This document shows, piece by piece, positions 7,113-14,986 of a stretch of 20,970 nucleotides of DNA; position 1 is the stretch's first letter, and every line of letters starts with the position of its first letter. Origin of the DNA: Gammaproteobacteria bacterium (GTDB lineage Bacteria; Pseudomonadota; Gammaproteobacteria; Eutrophobiales; Eutrophobiaceae); assembly GCA_018676275.1 (NCBI GenBank), contig JABHFC010000390.1, positions 1-20,970 on the forward strand, read 5' to 3'. The notes below the pieces were generated by a model. That model saw nothing but the letters and a program-made list of their open reading frames with translations. It ran no database searches and was not told the DNA's origin. The position numbers were made by a program, and so were the translations under genes.

Positions 7113-7376
7113 TTATCCCCCGCTAATAGCTGGAATAAATATTAATTCATTATCTTCAGACACTGGTTCCAGCAAGCCCAGTTGAATAATTTTGCCGTCC
7201 AACATAATCGCAACATCAGGCTTTAGCTTGTCATTGTCCAGTAAGGCGACCTTCATCCCCGGGTATTTAAGCTCCAGTTCATCTATAACCTGTCGGACAT
7301 TTTTAGCACTGACATGCACAATCTCCTCATCGCTGGTAATGACCTGCAAGGGTTGCGGTATTCTTACTTTTGTCAT
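7113..7376 (-). CDS. MoaD/ThiS-family sulfur carrier, CysO-like
   Basis: This 87-residue protein has the beta-grasp ubiquitin-like pattern of MoaD/ThiS sulfur carriers and ends in the required Gly-Gly (FIPAISGG), the site of adenylation and thiocarboxylation. The start VRIPQPLQ and end PAISGG resemble the CysO-like subgroup more than classical MoaD. It is the last gene after the molybdenum hydroxylase large subunit (33 bases downstream), so it may supply sulfur for molybdopterin or for the terminal Mo=S ligand; that is inference. No MoaE partner is in the window. Ribosome site is weak (GAAGTGAT before ATG). Family call strong, partner unknown. Confidence 0.85.
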   Translation of the reverse strand: MTKVRIPQPLQVITSDEEIVHVSAKNVRQVIDELELKYPGMKVALLDNDKLKPDVAIMLDGKIIQLGLLEPVSEDNELIFIPAISGG

Positions 7377-7409
7377 ATCACTTCAGCTAAAATATGTACT
7401 CGTAAAACA

Positions 7410-9695
7410 TTAACTTTCAGCTGCTTGTTTTTGTTTGATAGCTGCACATACTTTGTGTGGTGCCATCGGCATTGAGTTCAGGCGAACATCAACAGCATTG
7501 TGTATTGCATTAGCGATAGCAGCTGCAGGCGGGATAATGGAATGTTCACCGCAACCACGAACTCCAAAGGGATGTAGAGGGTTAGGCGATTCTAGAATTA
7601 CAGTTTCGATCATAGGTATGTCTAGCGCTGTTGGCATTCGGTAATCAAGCAGGCTTGCATTTTTTAAGTGCCCTTCTGCGTCGTAATAATATCCTTCATT
7701 CAGCGCCATGCCTATTCCCTGCACCGCCGCTCCCTGCATTTGACCCTCTACATAATCAGGATGTATTGCTTTCCCTACGTCCTGGAATACTGTGTAACGC
7801 AGGATATCGACCTTGCCGGTTTCAGGATCCACGTCGACATCGACCAGATGTACACAAGTACCGGGAATGAAACTCTGCGGTGAGCCGGTCATATGAACAG
7901 TGATAGGGCCTCCGGTTTCATGTAGCTTTTCGCAAGCCTCCTGAAAAGACATAGTTAGCTTTGAATCTTCCTTATTGCTGAAAACGCCCTTTTCCACGCT
8001 AACCAGTTCAGCATCTATTTCCCAAAGTAGTGCTACTCGTGCACACATTTTCTCCAGCACGTCCTGTACCAAATCACAAATTACAGCGCCTGTTGCGTAT
8101 GAGGTGCGACTGCCCACAGTAGGTAAAGAGAAACCAACGGCATCGGTGTCTCCTACTGAAGCGCTGACATTTTCAACATCAATCCCCAATGCTTCTGCAG
8201 CCTGCATGGCAAATGTCATGCGTGAACCACTCAAGTCCGGACTGCCTGTTATCAACTGTACTGAACCATCCGGATTAACTGATATCTGAGCGCTGGAGAT
8301 ATCTCCAAGGTTAAACCACATGGTATAGGCCATACCGCGTCCCTGATTTTCTCCATTGAGAGGCGCTGTATAGTGAGGATGAGCCTTGACCGTCTCCATC
8401 ATTTTCACTGTATCTATCGGTGCACAAGGGAAACCCGGAACAAGCAGATCTCCGGTCTTAGTCAAATTTTTCATACGAAAATCGACGACATCCATACCAC
8501 ATTCGCTGGCTAGCTCATCTATCATCTGTTCCACCGCAAATAAGGCCTGTGCTGCCCCGGGTGCCCGGTAAGGACGCATGGTCGGTTTATTGACGATGAC
8601 ATCAAAACCATTTATCTGAATATTGGCAATGTTGTATCGTGAGGTAGACGCAATTGCGCCTAAAAAGATCGGTCCACCGGCATAGGCACCGGCTTCATAT
8701 GCCAGGTGTAAATCAGCCGCAACTAGTGTGCCGTCTTTTTTTACACCAAACTTCAACTTCACATAGGTCCCTGAACTAGGGCCAGTAGCACGTAATACTT
8801 CGTCTCGTCGAAGCGCGATCTTAACCGGGCGCTGAGTTTTATGCGAAAGCATGGCAGCGATTGGTTCCATATACATACGTTCTTTACCACCGAAACCACC
8901 ACCGACCTCAAGCGGCACTACTTTGACATTAGCCATTGGCACCAGCAGTACATCAGCCAGGTGATCGCGCAAACCAAATGCGCCCTGGGTCGCTGTCCAG
9001 ACGGTAATATAATTATTATCATCCCAATTCACTGTGGTGATATGACTTTCAATGTAACCCTGATGAATGGTCTCCGAGGTATATTCTCGTTCCAGAATTA
9101 TGTCCGCCTCAGCAAAGCCTTTCTCCAGATCGCCACTTCCCAGTTGCATACGAGTTGCATTCGGAAGGAATTTTTCTGTAGGTAAAATAAAAGCGCCGGG
9201 ATAGAAATCATCATGAATGACAGGAGCACCGTCTGCCATTGCCGTGCGCACATCCATCACGGGTGGTAAAAGTTCATATTCCACTTTGATTAAATTTACC
9301 GCTTCCTCAGCAATATGTGGATTATCGGCTGCCACACCTGCGAGAGCGTGCCCGTCATACAAAACCTTGTCGCGAGCGATACAATTGTCAGCAACTTCTC
9401 CAATATTGATCATACCGGCAGCACCCTGGCTGATTAGCTTGTTTTCGACCTTAGGAAAATCATCACCAGTAACGACGGCGTGAACTCCGGGTAATGCAGC
9501 GGCCGCACTTGTATCTATGGACTTTATTTTTGCATGAGCGTGGGGACTGCGCAGGATTTTCCCATGGATCATATTCGGTAAATGGAAATCATCACTGAAG
9601 CAGGCACGTCCTGTTATTTTATCCAGACCATCTGGTCGGATCGGACGAGTACCTAGTACGCGAAATTCACTTTTTGTTTGTTCTGGTTTATTCAT
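7410..9695 (-). CDS. Molybdenum hydroxylase, molybdopterin-binding large subunit
   Basis: This 761-residue protein is the catalytic subunit of a xanthine dehydrogenase-family hydroxylase, which inserts water-derived oxygen into an aromatic, heterocyclic or aldehyde substrate at a Mo-pterin centre. The N-terminal a/b hammerhead domain begins near residue 15 (LGTRPIRPDGLDKITG). Mo-pterin motifs are TATQGAF (234-240), GGGFGGKE (265-272), RPYRAPGA (374-381) and the active-site loop GCGEHSIIPPAAAIANAI, with E717 fitting the catalytic Glu. The PYRAPGA loop lacks the AYRCSFR signature of form I CO dehydrogenase (CoxL), so CO oxidation is unlikely; 4-hydroxybenzoyl-CoA reductase or XDH-like activity is closer. 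A strong GGAGGT lies seven bases before the ATG, inside the end of the preceding gene. Substrate unknown. Confidence 0.92.
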   Translation of the reverse strand: MNKPEQTKSEFRVLGTRPIRPDGLDKITGRACFSDDFHLPNMIHGKILRSPHAHAKIKSIDTSAAAALPGVHAVVTGDDFPKVENKLISQGAAGMINIGEVADNCIARDKVLYDGHALAGVAADNPHIAEEAVNLIKVEYELLPPVMDVRTAMADGAPVIHDDFYPGAFILPTEKFLPNATRMQLGSGDLEKGFAEADIILEREYTSETIHQGYIESHITTVNWDDNNYITVWTATQGAFGLRDHLADVLLVPMANVKVVPLEVGGGFGGKERMYMEPIAAMLSHKTQRPVKIALRRDEVLRATGPSSGTYVKLKFGVKKDGTLVAADLHLAYEAGAYAGGPIFLGAIASTSRYNIANIQINGFDVIVNKPTMRPYRAPGAAQALFAVEQMIDELASECGMDVVDFRMKNLTKTGDLLVPGFPCAPIDTVKMMETVKAHPHYTAPLNGENQGRGMAYTMWFNLGDISSAQISVNPDGSVQLITGSPDLSGSRMTFAMQAAEALGIDVENVSASVGDTDAVGFSLPTVGSRTSYATGAVICDLVQDVLEKMCARVALLWEIDAELVSVEKGVFSNKEDSKLTMSFQEACEKLHETGGPITVHMTGSPQSFIPGTCVHLVDVDVDPETGKVDILRYTVFQDVGKAIHPDYVEGQMQGAAVQGIGMALNEGYYYDAEGHLKNASLLDYRMPTALDIPMIETVILESPNPLHPFGVRGCGEHSIIPPAAAIANAIHNAVDVRLNSMPMAPHKVCAAIKQKQAAES

Positions 9696-9698
9696 TGT

Positions 9699-10178
9699 TT
9701 ATACCTCCGCCATGCTTTCGGCTGCTGTCATCACTGAGCGCACCAGCTTATCGTAGCCAGTACAGCGACATAGATTGCCTGCCAGCCAATGCCTGATTTC
9801 CTGTTCACTCGGTCTTGGATTTTTATCAATCAGGGCCTTTGCTGCTATAAGAAAACCCGGCGTACATATTCCACACTGCATTCCGGTTTGCTCCAGAAAA
9901 GCTTTCTGCAATGGATGCAATTCGCCCTTAGAGGATAGTCCTTCAACCGTTTCAATCTTAGAGCCCTCGGCTTCAACCCCTAATACACAACAGGAATCCA
10001 CCAGCACCCCATCCATAATTACACTGCAAGCACCACAATTTCCATCATTACAACCTTCTTTGGTGCCCGTTAGATATAGGACATCTCGAAGCACTTCGAG
10101 CAGGCTTTGTCTTGGCTCACAGAGAAAATCAACAGATTCATTATTAATGGTCGTCGTTATATGACTTCGTTTACTCAT
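9699..10178 (-). CDS. Molybdenum hydroxylase, (2Fe-2S) small subunit
   Basis: The 159-residue subunit relays electrons from the Mo centre to FAD through two [2Fe-2S] clusters. The plant-type ferredoxin domain carries C43, C48, C51 and C63 (CNDGNCGAC then SCC). The C-terminal helical domain carries C102, C105, C137 and C139 (QCGICTPG and LCRCTGY), the cluster nearest molybdenum. Length is normal for the CoxS/XDH small-subunit family. Its ATG overlaps the stop of the FAD subunit by 4 bases (ATGA), and its stop lies 3 bases before the large subunit, so the three are translated as one unit. Confidence 0.95.
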   Translation of the reverse strand: MSKRSHITTTINNESVDFLCEPRQSLLEVLRDVLYLTGTKEGCNDGNCGACSVIMDGVLVDSCCVLGVEAEGSKIETVEGLSSKGELHPLQKAFLEQTGMQCGICTPGFLIAAKALIDKNPRPSEQEIRHWLAGNLCRCTGYDKLVRSVMTAAESMAEV

Positions 10179-11053
10179 ACTTTTTCTCCAATGGCACGCT
10201 TTACAGCATCATTTAAGACTCGCTTTGTCAGCGTTTCCACAAGCTGCAGGCGATGCTCTACAGTTCCTCGCATATCATTAATTGGTCGTGCTGCATCCCT
10301 TGCTATAACTGCCGCATTTAAAATCGACTCTTCACTAATCGGTTTACCTGTCAAAGCGGCGCCAGCGTCTTCTACGAAAAGCGGGGTTGGTGCAACGGCA
10401 CCGATAGCTATACGTGCGGAACGAAAGTTTTTACCAGTTTCATCCAGTTCAACATAAGCAGCAGAGTTTGCGACTGCGATATCCATTTCATTACGTGGGA
10501 TAAAACGAAGAAAACGGGCGCCAGAATTAGCTGCAGGAGCCGGGACAGTAACATTGACAAGGATTTCATCATCTTCGAGAACTGTCTGACCAGGTGCAAC
10601 GCAGAATTCTTCAACCGGTATTTGTCGCTCGCCCCTGTCGCTAACGACATTGGCTATGGCACCAAGGACCATCAAAGTCGGGATTGAATCGGCACTGGGG
10701 GCTGCATTACACAGGTTCCCGCCAATACTCGCTCGGCCCTGCACCTGAATCCCGCCAACCAATGACGTCGAATCAACCAGTGCGGGATAGCTTTCAGCAA
10801 TTTGATCATTTTCGTAAATCGTTCTGCAACTAACACTGGCACCAATACTCAAACCTTCCTGGTTAATCTTCAATTCCGTCAGTTCAGGTATATGTTTTGC
10901 GTCAATCACCAATTCAGGTCGTTTGCGTCTGGCGCGCATAAGAACTATCAAATCAGTACCTCCTGCCAGAAGTCTCGCAGAACTTTTGTGGGTAGCCATT
11001 AAACCAATAGCCTCTTTCAGACTATCTGGCGCGCAATATTCAAAATCATGCAT
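10175..11053 (-). CDS. Molybdenum hydroxylase, FAD-binding medium subunit
   Basis: The 292-residue protein matches the CoxM/XdhB FAD-binding family: MHDFEYCAPDSLKEA at the start, AGGTDL at 30-35, IGGNLCNAAPSAD at 110-122 (FAD pyrophosphate binding) and a C-terminal CO_deh_flav_C domain ending with RPINDMRGTVEHR. It passes electrons from the Fe-S clusters to an external acceptor. It is the first gene of the leftward operon. A strong AAGGAG (11063-11068) lies nine bases before the ATG. Flavin dependence gives a possible reason for the riboflavin kinase-like domain encoded on the divergent arm. Confidence 0.95.
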   Translation of the reverse strand: MHDFEYCAPDSLKEAIGLMATHKSSARLLAGGTDLIVLMRARRKRPELVIDAKHIPELTELKINQEGLSIGASVSCRTIYENDQIAESYPALVDSTSLVGGIQVQGRASIGGNLCNAAPSADSIPTLMVLGAIANVVSDRGERQIPVEEFCVAPGQTVLEDDEILVNVTVPAPAANSGARFLRFIPRNEMDIAVANSAAYVELDETGKNFRSARIAIGAVAPTPLFVEDAGAALTGKPISEESILNAAVIARDAARPINDMRGTVEHRLQLVETLTKRVLNDAVKRAIGEKV

Positions 11054-11584
11054 TAATCAATTCTCCTTAAACGCAGGTATAGTTACCCGTTAATATATGT
11101 ACAAAAGAGTGCAATGATGTCATTCCAATTCAGATTCAATTCCAGCCTAATTTTTTTATCAATTTAACGATCTCAGTTTCAGCCACATCATCTTATTTGA
11201 ATCGGGATTGAATATGAACTGCTTATTTCCAGGAATTGGTATCACAAAAAACCTCTAGCATGAGAACTCCCAGTGTTAATTCGTCGCTTACCGTGCTGTG
11301 GGAAATGGCGACTTCAGTGACAGGCCATGGTTACGCAAAAAGCCTGTCGATGCAGCAATAATAATTGAGATGTATCACTAATTTATTGATAATATTATTA
11401 ACTATCACAACAGGCTTGTCCATCCTCATGCATAGCAATATTGGGTTACAAATTACGGGTTTAGACTCAAATGGTTTCTATGCATACCCTGCAAACGAAC
11501 TGCTCCCACAGATAAAATGTGAGATTAGTTTGATGCAGAATCGATGTATATAAATTTATCTCGATAAAAAACAAGCGCTTCCAT
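11054..11584. other. Divergent intergenic region of the Mo hydroxylase locus
   Basis: This 531-base region separates the two arms and should contain both promoters. I see no convincing gene: a 62-codon frame at 11365-11553 would need TTG and has no ribosome site. A stem-loop cluster lies at 11270-11350. AT-rich sequence near 11085-11100 (TATATGTAC) may hold the leftward -10 but is not clear enough to call. Confidence 0.5.
11319..11348. promoter_or_regulatory. Stem-loop in divergent intergenic region
   Basis: GACAGGC (11319-11325) and GCCTGTC (11342-11348) form a perfect 7-bp stem around a 16-base loop. Just upstream GTCGC (11283-11287) and GCGAC (11308-11312) can pair, and TCCCAG can pair with CTGTGGGA with one bulge. 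No T-run follows on either strand, so it is not a terminator. It may be a leader RNA or protein site; it fits no riboswitch consensus I know. Confidence 0.3.
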
Positions 11585-12793
11585 TTGAAATCTGAACAGA
11601 CAAAATCTATTTTGCATCCGAAAAGTCTCGGAATTCTGGCCATCCTTGCGATAACGTCGTCTCTGACATCAGTTTCCATCGATTTGCTTGCCCCTGCCCT
11701 GCCAATTTTATCAAAGGCCTTTGATGATTCCAGCGGCAGTATGAAACTAACGATTCATGCTTTTTATCTGGGTTTTGGATTTGCCCACATCTTCTGGGGC
11801 AGTCTGTCTGATCGTTATGGCAGAAGAGTAATAATGTTAACTGGCCTTGTTCTGTATTGTGCTGCGACTCTTGCTTGTCTATCAGCTTCGAGCCTTGAGA
11901 TATTGCTGATTTTCCGGTCATTACAGGGGATCGGAGCCGCAGTAGGAATGATACTGGGTCGGGCAATTATCCGCGACATTTATGGACCGCAACGAGCGAC
12001 ACAGGCTGTTGCCACCATGTTTATGTTTTTCGTTCCAGTTCCGATTCTCGCACCTCTGGTGTCTGGTTATGTTGTTAGTTATTTCAACTGGCAGATAATA
12101 TTCTGGATAATGGAAATTATAGCTCTGTCTGCATTGGCTATCATCGCAACTTTGCTAATGGAAACAGCACCTTTGAAATTAGAAAGAACAAGTCATGTTG
12201 AGCGCTACGTTCACGACCTGGGACTGATTTTAAGTCATCGATTTTTTCTTAGAAAAGCCTTTACCAATATGTTTTGCTTTGCCACGTTTGTGATGTTTAT
12301 CTCAAACTTCTCTTATATTATGACCAGCCAGTTTGCATTTACACCTCAACAAAATGGCCAGATACTTTCATTGATCAGTTGTTGTCTTGCCATAGGCGTT
12401 TTACTTGTCAGGAAACTTGTCCCGCTACTGGGTGTGCAGAGGACAATTTTTAGCGGTATTTATTTATTGACAGCTTGCTGGTCAATTATTTTGATATTAC
12501 AACTGCTGGATATCCAGGCATTAATCTATTACATGGTACCAATTTTTATCTGCAGCTTTGGCAGTGGCATAGTACTAAGTCTGTTACCTGGACAGGCCAT
12601 GGTGCCCTTCTCCAGTAATGCCGGAGCAGCCTCTTCAGTATTCGGTATATTACAGTACGGCGGTTCAGCATTACTTGCCTATCTGTCCGGTATTTTTTAT
12701 CAAACTACTGCATTATCTGTATCAGTTGCGATAACATTATGCGCCGGTTTGACCTTGTTCAGTTATTGGTTTCTGGATGAGCCAGCCGAATGA
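11585..12793 (+). CDS. MFS transporter, Bcr/CflA family
   Basis: The 402-residue protein is a 12-helix major facilitator of the drug-resistance Bcr/CflA family. Diagnostic features are SIDLLAPALP in helix 1, HAFYLGFGFAHIFWGSLSDRYGRR (the helix 2-3 loop motif, here GSLSDRYGRR), the RSLQGIGAAVGMILGRAIIRD segment with the conserved R in helix 4, and APLVSGYV in helix 5. It probably exports a small compound by proton antiport, perhaps a pathway intermediate. The start is uncertain: the best start is TTG at 11585, about 15 residues before helix 1; no upstream ATG exists back to the stop at 11531, and the ribosome site is weak. It opens the rightward arm of the Mo hydroxylase locus. Confidence 0.88.
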   Translation: MKSEQTKSILHPKSLGILAILAITSSLTSVSIDLLAPALPILSKAFDDSSGSMKLTIHAFYLGFGFAHIFWGSLSDRYGRRVIMLTGLVLYCAATLACLSASSLEILLIFRSLQGIGAAVGMILGRAIIRDIYGPQRATQAVATMFMFFVPVPILAPLVSGYVVSYFNWQIIFWIMEIIALSALAIIATLLMETAPLKLERTSHVERYVHDLGLILSHRFFLRKAFTNMFCFATFVMFISNFSYIMTSQFAFTPQQNGQILSLISCCLAIGVLLVRKLVPLLGVQRTIFSGIYLLTACWSIILILQLLDIQALIYYMVPIFICSFGSGIVLSLLPGQAMVPFSSNAGAASSVFGILQYGGSALLAYLSGIFYQTTALSVSVAITLCAGLTLFSYWFLDEPAE

Positions 12794-12853
12794 TTATCTG
12801 ATATGCAAAGCTAAATACACAATGCACCGGATATTGGCGGAATTAATATATAA

Positions 12854-13900
12854 ATGAACGAAAAGTTTTACGGGACTGTTGTCAGCGGGCTTGGTAAGGG
12901 AGCTTCATTTACTGAACTTGACTGGGCAAAAAAACAATTTATCGAAAAACTGGGAATTGATCCTTACCCGGGCACTCTTAATCTCCGTTTGAATGATGAA
13001 AAAATCAGGAGTGAGTGGCAGAGACTACAGGAAAGCGATTCTTACACAATTTACGCTTCAGATGTTGAATGCTGCGACGCACGTTGTTATCCGATATTTA
13101 TTAGCGAGCAATTCGCTGGCGCCATAGTTGTTCCCTTAATTGAAAACTATCCTGAAGATCAGCTGGAAATTATTGCGCCGATCTCATTACGAGAAAACCT
13201 GTCTATTGAGGATGGTGATTTAGTAAAGCTGGAAACGAACCATTCACTAAGTGCTACTACAATAATATTTGATCTCGATGGAACCCTGCTGGATACCGTG
13301 GACGCATTTTATATTTTAGCCCAACGAACAGGGGACGAATTTGGTATCGATATGAATCGCTCACATGTCTATGACCTGCTCAATCATGGCAAGTCATACT
13401 GGGAAGCGGCGTTGCCCGAATCTACAGCTAACCGTCAGGCCACAATTGATGAAATGAATAACCGAGCAGTACAACTTTGGCCAGAAGTCATGGCTGAGCA
13501 TGCGCAAGTATTCCCGGGTATTTTTGACACGCTGGTTGAACTAAAAGAGACAGGTATGAAATTAGGCATAGTTACCGGCTCAGGAAAAACATCGGTGGAT
13601 CTATTATATAGCGCAGGCGTTGAAGACTTGTTTGATACCGTTGTCACCAGTGCCGATGTCAGCAGACGAAAACCTTATCCAGACGGTATGTTCAAATGCC
13701 TTGACTCCCTCGGCGTGCAGGCAAGTGATTCTATATATGTTGGCGATACATCGATTGATATGCAGGCAAGTAGAAGTGCGGGTATAAAAGCTGTTGCGGT
13801 TCTCAGTGGTGCGGGAAATTCTGCTGCACTGTGTAAAGCCGGTGCCCATCGTATAATTCATAATCACAGCACATTGGTTAATATTTTGGATAAAACTTGA
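12854..13900 (+). CDS. Fusion: DUF120 CTP-dependent riboflavin kinase-like + HAD phosphatase
   Basis: This 348-residue protein joins two domains. Residues 5-127 match the archaeal CTP-dependent riboflavin kinase (RibK, DUF120): VVSGLGKGASF (9-19), PYPGTLNL (37-44, T41 and N43 at the Mg-nucleotide site), GAIVVP (89-94), EIIAPISLRE and ending SIEDGDLVKL. Residues 134-348 are a HAD hydrolase of the Gph/phosphoglycolate phosphatase type: FDLDGTLLDT (D140, D142), VTGSGK (T241), RRKPYPD (K273) and YVGDTSID (D298, D302). All catalytic motifs of both halves look intact. Archaeal RibK makes FMN from riboflavin with CTP; whether this one does is inference. It lies between a transporter and XdhC in a molybdenum hydroxylase locus whose MocA step would also use CTP. 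The ribosome site is weak. Confidence 0.85.
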   Translation: MNEKFYGTVVSGLGKGASFTELDWAKKQFIEKLGIDPYPGTLNLRLNDEKIRSEWQRLQESDSYTIYASDVECCDARCYPIFISEQFAGAIVVPLIENYPEDQLEIIAPISLRENLSIEDGDLVKLETNHSLSATTIIFDLDGTLLDTVDAFYILAQRTGDEFGIDMNRSHVYDLLNHGKSYWEAALPESTANRQATIDEMNNRAVQLWPEVMAEHAQVFPGIFDTLVELKETGMKLGIVTGSGKTSVDLLYSAGVEDLFDTVVTSADVSRRKPYPDGMFKCLDSLGVQASDSIYVGDTSIDMQASRSAGIKAVAVLSGAGNSAALCKAGAHRIIHNHSTLVNILDKT

Positions 13901-13947
13901 GCTACACTATGAAACCTTTTTAAAGGTGTGAAAAAGCTAAATAGACT

Positions 13948-14292
13948 ATGAGTAATAATGAATTACAAACAAAACAGGGTAGCGATGACGTCATTGCCAT
14001 TGCAGCTCAATGGCTGAAAGAAGGCAGGAAGGTTGCTCTTGCTACCGTAGTTAAAACATGGGGTTCTTCACCCCTGCCTGTTGGTAGCCAACTTGTGATC
14101 GACGATAACTATGCTTTTGCCGGTTCGGTTTCAGGCGGATGTATAGAAGGCGCAGTGATTGAAGAAGCACAATTAGTCATAAAGAATGGTGAGGCGAAAT
14201 TATTAAATTTTGGTGTCGAAAATGAACGAGCCTGGGAAGTCGGCTTATCCTGCGGCGGAGATATCGAAATCTACCTTGAGAGCTTAATGTGA
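13948..14292 (+). CDS. XdhC/CoxI family protein, N-terminal domain as separate gene
   Basis: The 114-residue protein equals the XdhC_CoxI N-terminal domain alone: residues 28-45 VALATVVKTWGSSPLPVG, SGSVSGGCIEGAV-type core (AGSVSGGCIEGAVIEEA) and a final GLSCGGDIEIYLE. XdhC proteins bind molybdenum cofactor, guard it and aid sulfuration before insertion into xanthine dehydrogenase-type enzymes. The Rossmann half is encoded by the next gene, overlapping it by 4 bases. A short dyad, ACCTTT/AAAGGT, lies in the 47-base gap upstream. The two-gene form is, as I recall, also seen in alphaproteobacterial Mo hydroxylase clusters. Confidence 0.9.
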   Translation: MSNNELQTKQGSDDVIAIAAQWLKEGRKVALATVVKTWGSSPLPVGSQLVIDDNYAFAGSVSGGCIEGAVIEEAQLVIKNGEAKLLNFGVENERAWEVGLSCGGDIEIYLESLM

Positions 14293-14984
14293 AACGCGAA
14301 ATCCTCACACGCTTGCAATCACTGCGACAGGAAAAGCAATCTGTCGCGCTTGTTACGCGTTTACACGATGGAATACAGGCATTTGTTACCGAAGATTTAG
14401 TCGAAGGCGAATTGAGCTTGATGGATGACACGATCACTACCATCCGGCAACGAATAAGTGAAGATTTAAGTGGCGTAATATTTGAAGCTGATATCAAGAT
14501 TTTTGTTCGAGTCTACAGCACACCTTTACGGCTGATTCTTATAGGTGCCGTGCACGTATCACAGGCGCTGATCCCGATGGCGACCTTGCTTGGTTTCGAA
14601 GTTACTGTGATCGATCCTCGTAGCAGTTTCGCCAGTGACGAGCGTTTTCCAGATGTGACAATGATGACCGACTGGCCGGACGAGGCAATTCGTAAACTCA
14701 AACCGGATCCCCACACTGCGGTCGTCACGCTGACTCACGACCCGAAGCTCGATGATCCTGCATTAAAAGAAGTATTACCTACTAATGCATTTTATATCGG
14801 TTCACTGGGTAGTAAACGTACTCATGCTTCCCGATTAGAAAGACTGCGTGCTGAAGGAATTGACGATGAAACCTTATCCAGAGTACATGCACCGGTTGGA
14901 CTCCATCTGGGCGGAAGACGACCAGCAGAGATTGCCTTATCAATTATGGCAGAAATAATTCAAACTTTGAGATTGACAGCTTAA
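14289..14984 (+). CDS. XdhC family protein, C-terminal Rossmann domain
   Basis: The 231-residue protein carries the XdhC Rossmann domain: RLILIGAVHVSQALIPMA (~81-98), VTVIDPRSSFASDERFP, TLTHDPKLDDPAL, FYIGSLGSKRTHASR and VHAPVGLHLGGRRPAEIALSI. These are the usual signatures of the half that binds a nucleotide or the cofactor. The start is GTG at 14289 within GTGA, overlapping the stop of the preceding XdhC gene, so the two halves are probably made in equal amounts and form a complex. The first ~75 residues resemble a linker domain found in the longer XdhC proteins. Its stop is 2 bases before the next gene. Confidence 0.92.
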   Translation: MKREILTRLQSLRQEKQSVALVTRLHDGIQAFVTEDLVEGELSLMDDTITTIRQRISEDLSGVIFEADIKIFVRVYSTPLRLILIGAVHVSQALIPMATLLGFEVTVIDPRSSFASDERFPDVTMMTDWPDEAIRKLKPDPHTAVVTLTHDPKLDDPALKEVLPTNAFYIGSLGSKRTHASRLERLRAEGIDDETLSRVHAPVGLHLGGRRPAEIALSIMAEIIQTLRLTA

Positions 14985-14986
14985 CT

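Noticed and set aside
7410..11053. Form I CO dehydrogenase (CoxMSL)
   Set aside because: Gene order M-S-L fits, but the large subunit has PYRAPGA rather than AYRCSFR, and CoxD/E/G genes are missing.
11270..11350. Molybdenum cofactor riboswitch
   Set aside because: The position is suggestive, but the conserved elements of the Moco motif as I know them are absent.
11365..11553. 62-codon hydrophobic open frame in the divergent intergenic region
   Set aside because: It would need a TTG start without a ribosome site, and neither composition nor sequence suggests a known small membrane protein.
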